From: Turbatrix aceti
Lineage: Eukaryota > Nematoda > Chromadorea > Rhabditida > Panagrolaimidae
Length of the DNA: 64,000 nucleotides
Assembly: GCA_963969345.1 (NCBI GenBank)
Contig: OZ017770.1
Span: 6,395,246-6,459,245 of the forward strand
Direction of reading: 5' to 3'
Position numbers and translations under genes: made by a program. The notes below the pieces were generated by a model, which made no database searches, was not told the DNA's origin, and was given only the letters and a program-made list of their open reading frames with translations. This document shows, in pieces, positions 34,301-50,170 of this stretch. The first letter of the stretch is position 1; each line of letters opens with the position of its first letter.

Positions 34301-36558
34301 TTTTTAAAGCGCTGTGCCAACAGTTATTTTGCCAAGAGATCAAAGCTTTATAAACTGGTGCCCATAGCAAAATATCATCGTGTTTTCGTAAACGGGCTAC
34401 CAAGTGTGCGTCGCGGAATAATAACTCTAAAGGCGCTAAAACTGAAAAAATGTCAGTACTCGATCTCCCGCGCACGCAATATAAAGGATTTTTCGGAAAA
34501 ACTGTCCTCTGTAAGGTTTATGACGCTAAGCGAACTCTGGCGCGTTGAATTGCGCAAAGGCTTCCAAGACTTCCCTATACTCTCCTAATTTCGGTTAGTG
34601 TACGAAATCGACAAACACAACTTTTATGAATGAGAATAGACCAATAATGGAGATGGGAGGGGGTTAAAGGGAATCTATCGAAAAAGAAGATGTATCGAGG
34701 CGGACAATACAGTCACTCAAAGTCACGCTCACATCAGAGCAAATGTTTTGGATCCGTCTCACTCTGTGATGCAATGAAGACTTACAGGCGTAGCGTGTCA
34801 ACCAAACGTGCGTTGAATGTGGTCGGTTCACATGTGCGCGTTTTGCTGAGCATACGCCACCAGCGTACTGCGGCTTCAGGCGCATACGTCGTCGTCCTCT
34901 CGGAAAAAAAAGCAATGATGGCAACTTCAGTGCTGCTTTTGGATGTCGGCAACCGGATTGGTCCTCAAGGCGCTAGTTTGTTGGCGGTTACTGGCTATCT
35001 CTCGCGACTAGTTGTAGTAGTGCAACGCTTCACTTTTTCCCGAAGTTCTGCTCTTCTATTCAAATAGTTTGAAGAGGAAAAAGACCGGACAACTTGACTG
35101 ACTGACAGACAGATACGAGCGTATCTAGTGTCATTGAATTGTCTTTGGTCGGTCAATAGGCCAACTGCTGTTCCGTGTTTCTTCAAAAAATTGATACCAC
35201 CCGTGCGTACGTTTGAGGACAGCTATTTTTGTTTCTAATGGGAACTTTGAATGATGCGTTTGTAAATGAAAGTCTACAGAACACGTAGAACAGCTTTCGC
35301 TTTGCCTGGCGTTGATATCAGTGATTATCCGTTGTTCTGACAATTCCGTGTGCAATGTTGATTCAATTTTACAACAGTTGTTTTCATTTATTCTTTGGAA
35401 AATGTATAACCGCGTATTCGCTTGCAATTAATGCTTTTTTGATTCATTATTGCTGTTGTGTTTTCAAAACTTTCATTTGCTTACGTCGCGTGACGCATGG
35501 GTGAAAAAAAATCAGACGCGTATTTTATTACTAGAGCTTATCGATTTCACGGACCAGGAATTGTTAAAAACGCACTTCAGTTAATTTTATTAGCTGCGGT
35601 GGTAGCGCAAATTGCGGATATGCAACAAATTGCGCAGATATTTTAACACCAGGCAGCCAGGAGAGTTTGCTGTAGACGTCTACGGCACAACATAAATAGT
35701 ACGCGACACAACAAGTCACACTAAGCCTCTACGGCGGCGTTTTTAGTTTGTTTTGCGCTCTCGATGATAAAAAGGAAGTCTGCCAGGCCATCAATGTGGT
35801 GCTCGCACAACTAGCCCAGTATAAGGTACATCTTAAGTCCTGATGTCGCGTGTCGTTCGTGCATCACTGAATGCTCCTATTACTTGCCGTCTCTTTGATG
35901 TTTAACCGTGGTCTTGCGTTTTAATGCCCCACATTGTGTGGGGGCATTGAATTTTCTACTTACCCTGGCATTAAAGTGTCATCCCATCCGTATCGACGTG
36001 CTTAAACGGAAAAAAATCAATCCCCCACTGCAATTGACGCCAACGCAGTCCCGTTGAAAAAGTTACAAATCGTTGTGCTTTTTCGCATAAAAAAAAGAGC
36101 AAGGCGGAGTCCCGATTGTTACTTCCCTACGGTCTTTGTTCGCGACGGCGTTCGCGTATTGACATGCAATTCGTCAAGTTCAGTATAAGTGGCTCCTACA
36201 AATCAACGTTTTTTGGTTTATCTATTATGATCGGTATTGGCCCATAATTGCAGCCATTATTCGACATTGCAACGGCAACCCCTGGCTACCGTTGCCGTTG
36301 CCGCAACTGCATGTAGCTTGACGAGTGTCGTGTGTTAGGCTGTTAGGCTTGGAAAGAAGCGGCGTCACTACCACTACTAGGACAACGGCCGTTGAATACA
36401 GCTCTCCCAAGAAAGGCAACTCAGTCAACGCCTCTTTTTCTGCTCACTGAAAACGGGCACGGTGTCTGGCGCCGTATCGTATGCTTCTTTTTCTTAATCT
36501 CTTTATTGTACAATTCTACATCCCTTTCTATTATACACGTTTATAACCACTGGTAAAA
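31374..36558. other. 5.2 kb gene-poor region upstream of grk-1
   Basis: AT-rich sequence with many short open frames on both strands and no convincing splice chains. Two small inverted repeats are visible: 35923-35949 (AATGCCCCACA and complement) and 36269-36301 (GCAACGGCAAC and complement). No tRNA or known repeat was found by eye. It probably includes the grk-1 promoter and distal elements. Confidence 0.5.
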
Positions 36559-39728
<3,170 letters not shown>

Positions 39729-41113
39729 TTTTTATTTTTTTTTAAATTTTTACTTCTGATCTTGAAAGCTTTCTATTTTGACATTACACTAATTGATGCT
39801 GCTCACATTAGTTTTCATTCATGTTGGTGTCCGTTATGTTTTTCTGAGTCATGTCACTTATCTTTCAACCATTGCATTTGAGAGTTTCGAAGAATGCGTT
39901 ATAAGCGGCGGGTTTTAAGAGAACAAACTTTTAATGCTTAAAATATTCGAGTGATAGGGCTTTGTGTTTGGTCTGATTGCTTTAATGACTGATTAGTGAT
40001 TTTCTCTTTCTTTCACACGACCATGTGTATTGTACTCGGCTTGCAACCCATTTTCCCGTCCCTCCTGTTTCAGTTTTTATTGAATAATACGCAGTTCTCG
40101 AAAGAGAATACAACTTCATATTTTCTGTGTTTCTGTTTGTAAATCTTGTTGAACGGTATAAAGTCAACTCGCTGATATTTTCAAAAAAATGCGTCGTCAT
40201 GCCATTACATTACATTTGACAGCTTAACGTTGAGGAGGATTGAGTAACAATTCACTCAGTTCGAATCAGTGCATATCAAAGTCCCTGAAACATCGAAACA
40301 CAAAATCAGGTTTACAACGAAAAAAACGTTCGCATACATCAAAGAGCACTCGACCTTCGTGAAGGAACGGTCACTCGTGAAAAAAACATTGACAGATAAC
40401 TAATTAACTTCAAATGCCAGAAAAGAAACAAAAATGTTTATACCATTCGCATAAACAATACGTGATACAGGGTCGGAAGCGTGCATAACCAGTTTTTCTC
40501 CTCTTATGAGTAGTCATGGCATGAGACAGGTTTGAAGAAACCGACGACCACTTGTGAAAAAAAAAAAGATGTGAAGGAAGAAAAAAATTAACCTTTCTAC
40601 AACGCGTCAAAAAATCAATGGAAGATTAAACGTTTCATCGCAATCAGCTTTCTGATTACGACTCTCCCTATAGTGTGATTCTTCCTGTTGCTTTTTCACT
40701 GCACAGTACACATAATTTTCCTGTTTACATTTTGATCTTTTTTTTCTGACGATTTTTCAACGTTGCGGATTTTCTTGCAAAACAATCGTAAAAATTTGCA
40801 AGTTGTTATGACGATGGATTTATTTATCAACGCTGTTTATAATCTGCTTTATAAATGACAAAATAAAGCGTACATTTGCATCGTAGTATAACGTAAAAAA
40901 ATCGGAGCAGACAAAATGCAAATTTTATAGTTACAAAACCGACGAGAATGATAGACGCGGATGTTTTTTTTCTTCTGAATGTGTTTTGCGCGATCTAAAC
41001 TTTTGTTTGCTCAACTCTTTTTGGAATTCTACGAACAATTAAACCTATGCGAAGGTTGCTTTCAGTTTGTTTGCTAACCTGTGAACTGCGCGACGCGTTT
41101 TCGCGTAAACAAC
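39729..41113. other. intergenic region between grk-1 and the CCM2-like gene
   Basis: About 1.4 kb, strongly AT-rich, with T-tracts. It contains the grk-1 3' UTR and the upstream region of the next gene. No exon is recognised. Confidence 0.5.
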
Positions 41114-41115
41114 AG
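41114..41115 (+). promoter_or_regulatory. candidate spliced-leader acceptor, CCM2-like gene
   Basis: GTAAACAACAG lies 3 nt before the ATG at 41119. The pyrimidine tract is weak. Confidence 0.3.
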
Positions 41116-41118
41116 ATC

Positions 41119-44100
41119 ATGATGACTCTTTCTGCAACCATTGAAACACGGGAATTTTCAATCAAAGTAAGTCACTGTTTTTTTTTTCGCTCCATACAAA
41201 ATCATTTGTGAACTGTTTTTTTTTTTTATAAAGACGTAGGGTGCGTGCTGAACTTTTAGCGGGTTTTATCTAAACTTCTGAAAGGATTATCCCTGTTACA
41301 AGTTCCCCTATAAGCTTTGGCGGTACTTTCTACTACTTATACTGCAAAACTAATTAGATAACATCATTATTCGTTATAGCTAAATTTTTTAGCGTGTATA
41401 GATGCCCTACAGCCATTCTTCTTTTCAGAGAGGACTTTTTCGTTACGTACTTTTTGTTGTTTCCTAGTCAACGTAAGCGTGTTGTGAAACATGCTTGTCA
41501 TTATATTTCATGTTAAATTGCGGCTAGGTATTGTTTTCCACGCTTTCAAGAGTTATAGCTTGAGCTAGCGGAATGTTTTGTTGGCGCCTTAAATATTAAT
41601 CAATTACGTCGTTACCAGTGAGAGTTTTCAAATACATGCCGCGTATTTAATATTTCTCATGTTCGACACGCATTGCCTGTTTTTGCTCGCTATCATCCAA
41701 CGCAGAATCGTGTTCCATAAGCTTGATTTTTGGTAAAAGTGTTTTGCATTGTAAGAAGCTCTAAAAGGGTTTACGTAGCGTACCACATGTTCCTACTACA
41801 GTGATATGTACAAGGTCGAATCCGAACTGCTTTTGACACAAGTCATAAATTAGGGTGGGGCACTTTGCTTTGCTTTCTTCCGTCTCTTATTACATATCTA
41901 ATGTAAATGCAACTTTTTTTTATCTTTATTTTTAAAGGTGGCATGTTTTTGAGAGCTCCGACTTTGCAGCTTTGTTATTCATAGTGAAAATAATAAATAG
42001 AAATATAGATGTTTGTTTTTACCTAGTTCGGGCTTTTGTGCCATATCCCCTCCCTTGGCGGAATTTCTGCCTCATTAGTTGGTTGCGCCGTTGTTTTTCT
42101 TGACTCTGTGCTGTCAAAATAATTATGGCTTTAAGCTAATATGATCTGTCGGCAACGCAGTGCCTCGAAATGCCTCAGACAACACAAAAAAAATAATCAT
42201 TGTCTATTATAGTATGCCGGCTTCATTCCGGAGATCCGCTGTGACATAGATCCCAGTGGTAGGACAGACCTGCTCAAAATCATCGATGATGCTGAGGCAT
42301 GTGTTTTTTTTTATGTTATAGTTTTCTGTTTGGGGGCAACTTAGGCCGACTGGTAGTAATAATACGGCTTGACTTTGCAGACAAAAGGTGACATAACAAT
42401 CGTCGCCTCTCAAGGAAAAATTGAAGACGACGCTATACTCGCTGTCAGCCGTGAAGGTATTCGTGTAACCCTGCTCAATGGAGAGGTTGGTTTGTCTGCA
42501 AAATATTTTTGCAGTAAAATAAATGCGCAAGACAAAATTTATGCTTCGAACGGGAAAAAAAGCGAAACTTGATGTGTGTGCTCGTGTCTACGTGGATGCA
42601 AAGGCGTTTTTTTTCAGAATATTCTTATTGTGCCCATTAACATGCTAGCATCCATCGGATTCGTTGTTGAGAATTCGTTGAACATTGTCCAATTAAAAAT
42701 TGGAATGAAAAATGATATCTTCGATTTGGCCATTATTTATACCAAAACAAAGGTAGGAATTTGTTACATTGCACATGCAGGGTCGTTAACTATTCGACTG
42801 AAAGGAAAGAATAGAACAAGGCAAAAAAATTGTCAACGATTGTTTAATTGTAGGAACTGGCATTGGAAATTTGTGATTATATCGGCAGCTGTTTTCAATT
42901 TGTATATCATGATTCAATTTCAAATGTACAGACAACAGCGTATTCGACAACCCGAAACTCAAACGAACAAATGGCTGGTGTGCCTTCCATTTCGACGTCG
43001 TCCAGTACATGTTCGCGCAAGAGAGATGAAATGGTCAATGAGTTTATTGCAATTGTAAGTTTTTTTTTTCTTCCAGACAGTCCATGAAGCCTTCGGGGAG
43101 GGATGCTTATAAACATACTGCTCAAAAAAAATTACCAACTGTCTTTAGTGAAAGAAAATCGATAATAAGTTGTTTTCTTTTAAGTACGGCAGACATTTTA
43201 TAAACTTGTCAACTTTTTCTCTGACAAGTCATAAGTTTATTTGGCGGAAAAGTCCAAGAAAAAATGCAATCCTTGTTTTATCTCAACTCCCTACAGGACG
43301 CATCTTTTTTTTTTCAAATCTTTGTTATTTGAACCGGAAATACGGTGTTAGAAAGAATAGTTTGCAGCTTCGAGACCAGCCTCTTAATTGACCTAAAAGT
43401 ACCCGAAACAGACATTTAGAGCATTGGTTTCAAGAAGATTGGGAGGACCTGCTTAAAGGAAGCTCTTTTTCCTAAAGCAAACAAAAATAACGTTGACATA
43501 ACGCATTTCCCTAGTTTTTTTCTTTTAACCAGAAACGAGACGCACGACACGCTTTAACCTATGTTGTTCTGTTTTTTTTCTTTATGTCGCGCCAATTTCT
43601 GTTGGCTGCAGCGAGCTGGAGGCAGTGTTGTTTTCTACCTATCACACCAGCCGAATTCTCTAGGGTGGAATGTTTGTGACCTTTCGATCAAAAAAAAAGT
43701 TAGCGCAAAACCTTCTCCTAATAATGTCTGTCGACGCTAGCGTAGATATATCCTTTGTATAGTTCTTTTTTCGTTGTTGTTTGCCGCCTGCTGGCTTTGC
43801 GATAACGAAAGGGAGTTATGCATTTCTCATATATTAAAAACAAGTGCTCTATTTTTACATTTCGCTTTTTTTGTTTATATTGGTTTTAGTTTAGTGTTTT
43901 TTCATGTACGACTGTTATCGGTTTTCTAACGTCTTAGAGTCGATTTTTTACTGGGTTTTTTGAATCACATTTACCTGTCATTCCTTCAAACCGCCTTTTT
44001 TATTAGATTTTTCATCGTATATGTACACGCAGTGCAAGCAATACAACTGTCTCTAACCTCAAGCATGTTGGCTACCTATTGACTGAATGAGCAAGCACAC

Positions 44101-46360
44101 TTTTGTTTTTCTCGTTCTTTGAAGAATATTGCCATCTATGCTCGCTAGAACAATTGTAGTTTTTTGCCTCTGTTTCCTTGCTGGCATTAAATTCTTTCCT
44201 TCCTTCTGGGTGTAATCCTAAAATTAGACAGACTTCCACAATTTTGAGATTAAACGCACTCAGTCATTTTTTGCGTCAGGTGGTGGGTATTTTGTTATTT
44301 CTGACAGACGTGGGTTCTTTCTCTCCCACAGATTACAAAATATGGGGTGTTGCAAAAATACTGCACAAAAAAGCGACAAAAGTAACGCCTTTTTATCGTG
44401 TTTAGATTATGTCAGTTTCCACGCAAGTCGAGTTGAAACAATTTGTCGATTTGATCACCAAATGGCGGAACGGTAAACTCAAGGTTCTAGAACTTTGCCA
44501 GAAGTTTTTAGAAACCTATGATCCCAGTCGATATTATCTACTTGGCCGTAAGTTAATTTTGTGCTCTGTTTATAGCTGGCTTTTCCTCTGCGCTAGCTCT
44601 CTTAATTAATGATTTCTGCATTTTAAAAAGCAGAAAAAAAAGAGAGTGCGCTAAAGTATGGTCGAATTTATTCAAGTAATCTTAAGTAACTGGTGTTTCA
44701 AGGCACTAAAATAAATTTGCACGCATACATTACCACGCAAATTGGTCTCTTTTTTTGCATAACAATGTCATTTATCAGGCGTGCGGGGCAAACAAGCCTG
44801 TCCAAAAAAGGGGTAGTTGATCAATCACTCTCCGAACCGCCGGGGTTTTTGCTCGTGTTGCACAGTTTATTATCGGTAGCTACCCATCCACCATCCCTTG
44901 CAGTGCTCGGGCTTTGGTTGCTTGCGTGGTACGAGGTGCGTTCGCACACACTCAATATTGCGCGCCAGCTTGTTTATTGAAATTGTCGAACTTTTTTATC
45001 ATACTTTTAACTCGCTGCAAAAAAAAGTTTTAAAACAAAGAATTCCATATGCAAGTCAACTACATGGGTTCTGCAGTGCACTTTAGCGTTACGCAGCTTC
45101 AAATTAGATAGGTGCTTAGTTAGCATAAAGTTGAAAGCTGTTTGCTGGAGTATTTATTTTTTGACGTGAATTGCGCAGACAAAAATTTGTTGTTTTTCGG
45201 TGCAAAAACTGTGTTTTGGAATGAAATTTTTTGTTAATGAGGTGGGGTTTTTTTTAATTTTTGGGTTTGCAGGGATGAAGCCTATCTTGCTTAGTCAGAT
45301 CACCCCCGAAGACTTGGTTGCCCTAAATAAGTTTTTTGACGCCAATGGAATCAGTGAGAATGCCGCTGGCAGCACAGCATCGGCACTGATGACTGCCGAG
45401 ATGAGTTTGACGACGGGCGATGGTTCAGCGTCCTTTGATAACATTAGGTGACTTTTTTTTTCTCGGCTTGCTTGTGTAATCGTTTCGACCAGACCTCCTT
45501 TGCTTCAACCTTACAAACTTATTCGTGATAACGCTTTTAGAGGCCCTTTTATGCCTTCTATGCTCGTTTAGACCCATAATGAATACTTTTATGGCTTTAT
45601 CATTTTTATTTTTGTTCCTGCATATTTTTCTTTTTTTGTAAAACAGGAAGCGTTGTTTTAACTATTTTTTATGATTTTTCAGCTGCTCCAGCGGGCTGTT
45701 CTCCGCGTCGAATCACAATAAAATATAGAGCAAAATTCAACATGTGTACTATATCAATTTGTGTTGCGTATCTCTTTGAAATAAAATGTGCCGGACATAA
45801 AGCGTGTTTACATTGTGTTCTCTTTATGGTTGGATTTTTTTGAGGTGTTTCATGAGCACCACGTGTCGTATCTCATGGCTCGATGCCAAAACTCATTTGT
45901 GTATTTTTTTATTGTACTGCAACTGTTATGTTTTTTAATCACCTCTGCGTTTCAGGGATCTCATTATTTCGTGGCAGGTTTTATCCCGTTCGACCTTGGG
46001 TTGTTCAATAGGTCAAAGTTTAACTGCCGAATTATCTGCCTGATAAAATTTATTGTGTCATCAATCTGGTCTGCAACAAATTTGCATACTGTGTTCCTCA
46101 ATAATTGAAGCGTTGGATACAACAGTGATTTCCAAGCTGTCACGTTGAAGCGACTCGCGTCAATCTTTGATAAAGGCGATTCCGCCAACACCGCAGACGA
46201 CGACGAATCTGCTGAAGCACTTGCTAAGATCGGCAAACTCAGTATGTCAGCATCGAACTCAACTCACTCTGCTCGATCGACACAGTCTAGTGGCGGCTTC
46301 CGCTCGTTTCTGAGCAAACTCCGAAAACCATCGGACAACGGCCAGTTTTGTAACGCTCAG
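41119..46360 (+). CDS. CCM2-like adaptor (PTB plus harmonin-homology domain)
   Basis: Core exons: 41119-41166, 42213-42296, 42381-42485, 42618-42752, 42854-43054, 44406-44547 and 45273-45447. They are followed by one of two ends, 45683-45728 (stop, about 311 residues) or 46126-46360 (longer form, last exon not placed). The PTB fold starts at REFSIKYAGFIPE and includes DPSGRTDLLKIIDDAE, AILAVSREGIRVTL, IVPINMLASIGFVVE and ELALEICDYIGSCFQFVY. These line up with human CCM2 (KYVGSLSDV, NPSSRTEILHFIDNA, VVYTE). After a Ser/Thr-rich linker, residues from about 205 resemble the CCM2 harmonin-homology domain: FVDLITKWRNGKLKVLELCQ...YYLLG..KP. CCM2 bridges KRIT1 and MEKK3/p38 signalling. The intron after exon 2 appears to use a GC donor. 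Confidence 0.78.
42297..42380 (+). other. GC-AG intron in the CCM2-like gene
   Basis: GATGCTGAG|GCATGT to GACTTTGCAG|ACA keeps phase 0. The adjacent GT (GCAT|GTGTTT) would shift the frame into a stop. Confidence 0.6.
45683..45728 (+). other. short alternative terminal exon of the CCM2-like gene
   Basis: After acceptor GATTTTTCAG, a phase-2 exon encodes 15 residues and a TAG at 45726-45728. An AATAAA at 45717-45722 overlaps the last codons, so this exon carries its own poly(A) signal. Confidence 0.5.
45717..45722 (+). terminator. candidate poly(A) signal inside the short terminal exon
   Basis: AATAAA lies within the coding end of the short CCM2-like isoform and forms the codons AAT AAA just before ATA TAG. 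Confidence 0.45.
46126..46360 (+). other. alternative downstream exon of the CCM2-like gene
   Basis: Acceptor ACAACAG and donor CTCAG|GTTGGT bound a phase-compatible exon. It encodes an acidic then Ser-rich segment ending SKLRKPSDNGQF. A possible last exon follows at about 46512-46580 after acceptor TGTTAACAG. This extends the C-terminus past the harmonin-like domain. Confidence 0.5.
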
Positions 46361-46580
46361 GTTGGTTTTATTTTTATTGTTATTTGAATAAAATAGACAA
46401 ATTTAATCTAGACCAGGGAGCTTGTTTAAATTTGAGTGCCAAATTGAACACGATACTTTTATGCATATCTTGCTGGAGGGAGGATGGTTCAGGTCGTTGT
46501 TTTGTTAACAGGGTGTGACAATCAAGGCAATAAAATCGTGTGTCGCTTGTTTGTACGTCTTTGCCAGAATGTGTCTTTAG

Positions 46581-47800
46581 GCCGCTAAAATTGATTCAAT
46601 CAAATGGGTTGTTGAATTTTGCTGCTGAAGTTGTAGTAGTAGGTGCCCTTTTCATGGCTACAAGTCTTGAATGCTATTAGACAGACACAAAAAGGGCAAT
46701 GAAAGGATTTGTTATGTTACTACTTTGTGAACTCATGCTTCGACAGACAACTTACTTCTAGACAAAATATCATACATAATTTTGTTCCAAAACTTTTCTA
46801 CATTGTCTCATCTGAATACAAAAAGTTTGGTGTAACACATATTTATTTAACAGCGTTTTTGCTGGTAGTATGTATGTTTTAGTTGCTAGTATGTGCAAAA
46901 ATTGGCTCTCGTTGTGGTGTTGCGGTTGCCCCGCTGCAGTCTTCCCATTATGCCACCGATCACTTGTCGCTGGGGTGTCTGGCACAATGTCATATGAATT
47001 GTCCTGGTGCTACATATTTTTTTGGTCCTACAATGCGTATGCTGTATCCATGACAGTTGATAGAAATACACATAGTTACCAGCGGCAGGATAGTTGATAT
47101 TTAATTGTATGCCAATTTCTTTCCCATTAGTTTGCTTTGTAGAAATGTCTGCGCTTATTCACGTGCTCGAATTCCGTTTTGCGTTTATGCAAGATAGCCA
47201 ATTTTGTTAATACTTTTTTACCCAGTTCTGCCTATATCCATTTTTTTCAACTTCGAACAGCCTTAATTGGGCATCTCATATGCCCACATTTTTTTCTCTC
47301 CATAATTGCTTACTGAATTCTGAAACCATTAAGCATAAAAAGTGAAGAGTTCATTGCAGCTTTAAATTCGATGAATCAAATAAATTATTTTTAAACGATA
47401 GCATCGAATTTTAGGCTATCCGTTTTCAGTTTGCATGAAAAAAACTGTTTTACCCTAGTTTTTATTCTGCAAACATTTTTTGGCAACGCATTAGTCTGTG
47501 CTAAATCTGAAAATTGCCTGAAAAGCCATTTCACATGCAAGAAGCACGCATTGTTTGTTTCCTCCCATCTCTTGGGACTTTTCAAGATTAACTGTTCAAC
47601 AAAGCTCATCCTTGACAGAATTATTTCAAACTTGCGTGAATTTTTAACTCATGCAAAAGTTGATTTTTTTCTCTGGTCTGAACAAGCAAGAAAACACATG
47701 CAAAGAAAGGGATAGGCAACAGTATTTTTCCAAAAAGAGTTTTTTCCACGCAAAGCTGCTAAAAAATAATAAAATATGTCGCCTTTTCCAAAGCTGAAGG
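46581..47800. other. intergenic region before the mobile-element block
   Basis: About 1.2 kb of AT-rich sequence with short open frames on both strands. No gene is recognised. Confidence 0.5.
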
Positions 47801-47806
47801 CTCTAT
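47801..47806. repeat. left target-site duplication of the foldback element
   Basis: CTCTAT, repeated exactly at 49332-49337. Confidence 0.7.
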
Positions 47807-49331
47807 CACAGCGTATCGCTCAGTTCGCGCAAACTGTGAAAAAAAGTGGCCACTCGGCTGAGGAAAATTTTTGCCTGCGCGCGCACTCTTGTTTTTCTTG
47901 AAAGTGCACCCCAGATAATCGCAAAACAAAAATATAAAGATGCAAGTGTTTGTTTAGATTGATATTGTCATCGATTAAGCACATTTTTGCGAACATTTTG
48001 ATGCCATTTTTGAAAAAAAATATTTATTGTGAGTCTCGCTGCATATTTCCAAAAACAGACATTTTTAAAAACGTTTGTGATAATTTCACAAAAAGTGTTC
48101 TGTACAGAGTTCTGAAATTTTTATGACAGATGCATAAGGTGTTGAAGAAGGTATCCTGAAAATTTGGTGCAATTTCGCCTTGAGATATTAAAGTTAGCTG
48201 CTGATAACTGTTTTTCTTTGTAAAATTGCGCGCAAGCACACCCCTCTGTTCCTACTCATGGTACTCTAAAAACATTTTTTGGTTAGAAAAATGTTCGACC
48301 CCTTCACTATTGGAATATTAAAGCAATCGGAACTTCAATACACAATTCGGGCGAGTGTCGTCGTCGAGTCGAGGAAGCACGGCGATGCGCACGAAGTTGC
48401 GGCAACAAGAAACGAGTGCCGCCGTCGATTGACCCTTCAGGGATGTACCTGAGTACGGCCATCGTGCTCTGGTACATCCCTGAATGCACGACTATCATGA
48501 GCAAGGCTAATAATTTTTAAACATTCGGAACTTTAAACCACTATTAGGGCGGGTGCCATGGACATGTTGTACTACTATACAAAATCACTAACAAGTTGTG
48601 AGTTGTTTGACCAGAAACAGAACAACTTCTTTGCCTTGCACATGATAGTCGTTCACTGCACACGATAGTCGTACTCAGGTACATCCCTGAAGGGTCAATC
48701 GACGGCGGCACTCGTTTCTTGTTGCCGCAACTTCGTGCGCATCGCCGTGCTTCCTCGACTCGACGACGACACTCGCCCGAATTGTGTATTGAAGTTCCGA
48801 TTGCTTTAATATTCCAATAGTGAAGGGGTCGAACATTTTTCTAACCAAAAAATGTTTTTAGAGTACCATGAGTAGGAACAGAGGGGTGTGCTTGCGCGCA
48901 ATTTTACAAGGAAAAACAGTTATCAGCAGCTAACTTTAATATTTCAAGGCGAAATTGCACCAAAATTTCAGGATATCTTCTTCAACACCGTATGCAACTG
49001 TCATAAAAATTTCAGAACTCTGTACAGAACACTTTTTGTGAAATTATCACAAACGTTTTTAAAAATGTCTGTTTTTGGAAATATGCAGCGAGACTCACAA
49101 TAAATATTTTTTTTCAAAAATGGCATCAAAATGTTCGCAAAAATGTGCTTAATCGATGACAATATCAATCTAAACAAACACTTGCATCTTAATATTTTTG
49201 TTTTGCGATTATCTGGGGTGCACTTTCAAGAAAAACAAGAGTGCGCGCGCAGGCAAAAATTTTCCTCAGCCGAGTGGCCACTTTTTTTCACAGTTTGCGC
49301 GAACTAAAAATAGGCTTACCGATACGCTGTG
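47807..49331. mobile_element. foldback DNA transposon (long TIRs, 6-bp TSD)
   Basis: Two arms form a near-perfect inverted repeat: 47807-48456 and 48671-49331, separated by a loop of about 214 bp. The outer ends are CACAGCGTATCG and its complement. The arms differ by scattered substitutions and a short insertion near the right end. The loop contains a nested hairpin (48436-48449 with 48471-48484). No transposase coding is seen. A 71-codon frame occurs in mirror image in both arms (minus 48024-48239, plus 48888-49103), a consequence of the inverted repeat. The 6-bp TSD and CACAG end do not let me assign a superfamily. The structure suggests a non-autonomous, MITE-like element. Confidence 0.85.
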
Positions 49332-49337
49332 CTCTAT
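49332..49337. repeat. right target-site duplication of the foldback element
   Basis: CTCTAT, matching 47801-47806. Confidence 0.7.
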
Positions 49338-50165
49338 GCTTGTTATTTTTTCTCTGAGCTCGTGTAGCGTAATTGTCGTGCGCGACAAAACTCGCCGCAA
49401 AGCAGTGCGCATTTGTGCTTTGGCAAACTGTTCTCATAACTCCAACTCTCAGAATAATTGTCAATGTCCACATAAGGTGACAAATTAACATGTTTCTGCC
49501 TTGCATTAGGCATTGTTGTTTTTTGCGGAACGTGCAATTAACTGTGCTGCGTACTTCCTCATCGATTGATTGATTTATGCTTGTACGTGTGACATGTAAA
49601 CACATGCCACTGTCTTCAATTAACTTCAAGTTTTTTTTGCTGACGTTATTTTTTTTCCTTCTGTTTTTCCAACTTGCATTGATTAATATTATTCTTTTGT
49701 TTTACAATGAATTGTTTGTTATTGGTCTTGTTGCCGCTTAATCGATTTGCCCACGCTACAGCACAGAGATTGATTATTGGGGAAAAAAGAGTGGATCGAG
49801 ATAGTCAGTCGTGTTTTGCTTGGCGGTGGTACTCTCTCCTGTTGGAATGAATGCAAACCGTGCTTACGTTTGTTTTTAGTAGTTGCCGCTCGTGTCTCTT
49901 TCATTGTTGCCAAAGTTTTTCATTGTCTATCAAATTTTTTGGTGATTGCATTCTCGGTTGTTGCGCAAAGTTTACACTGCTTTTGTCGATATCGGACGAT
50001 GTTTCAGCGCAGACAGGTGGTTGTGACACTCCTTTACTTTTTTTCCACTATAACTTTTTATTGCGAGTTTTTATACAACTATGCATACCACCCTTTTTTT
50101 TACGACATTAACAGTGAAATTTTCCTGAACAAATTGTTATCAGCAAACGGTAAATACGGCAAACT
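49338..50165. other. spacer between foldback element and LTR element
   Basis: About 830 nt without a recognised gene. A plus-strand open frame runs from here into the left LTR. Confidence 0.45.
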
Positions 50166-50170
50166 TGTGT

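Noticed and set aside
34236..35430. Cluster of open frames on both strands in the gene-poor region
   Set aside because: Overlapping on both strands, with no consistent splice chain and no recognisable residues.
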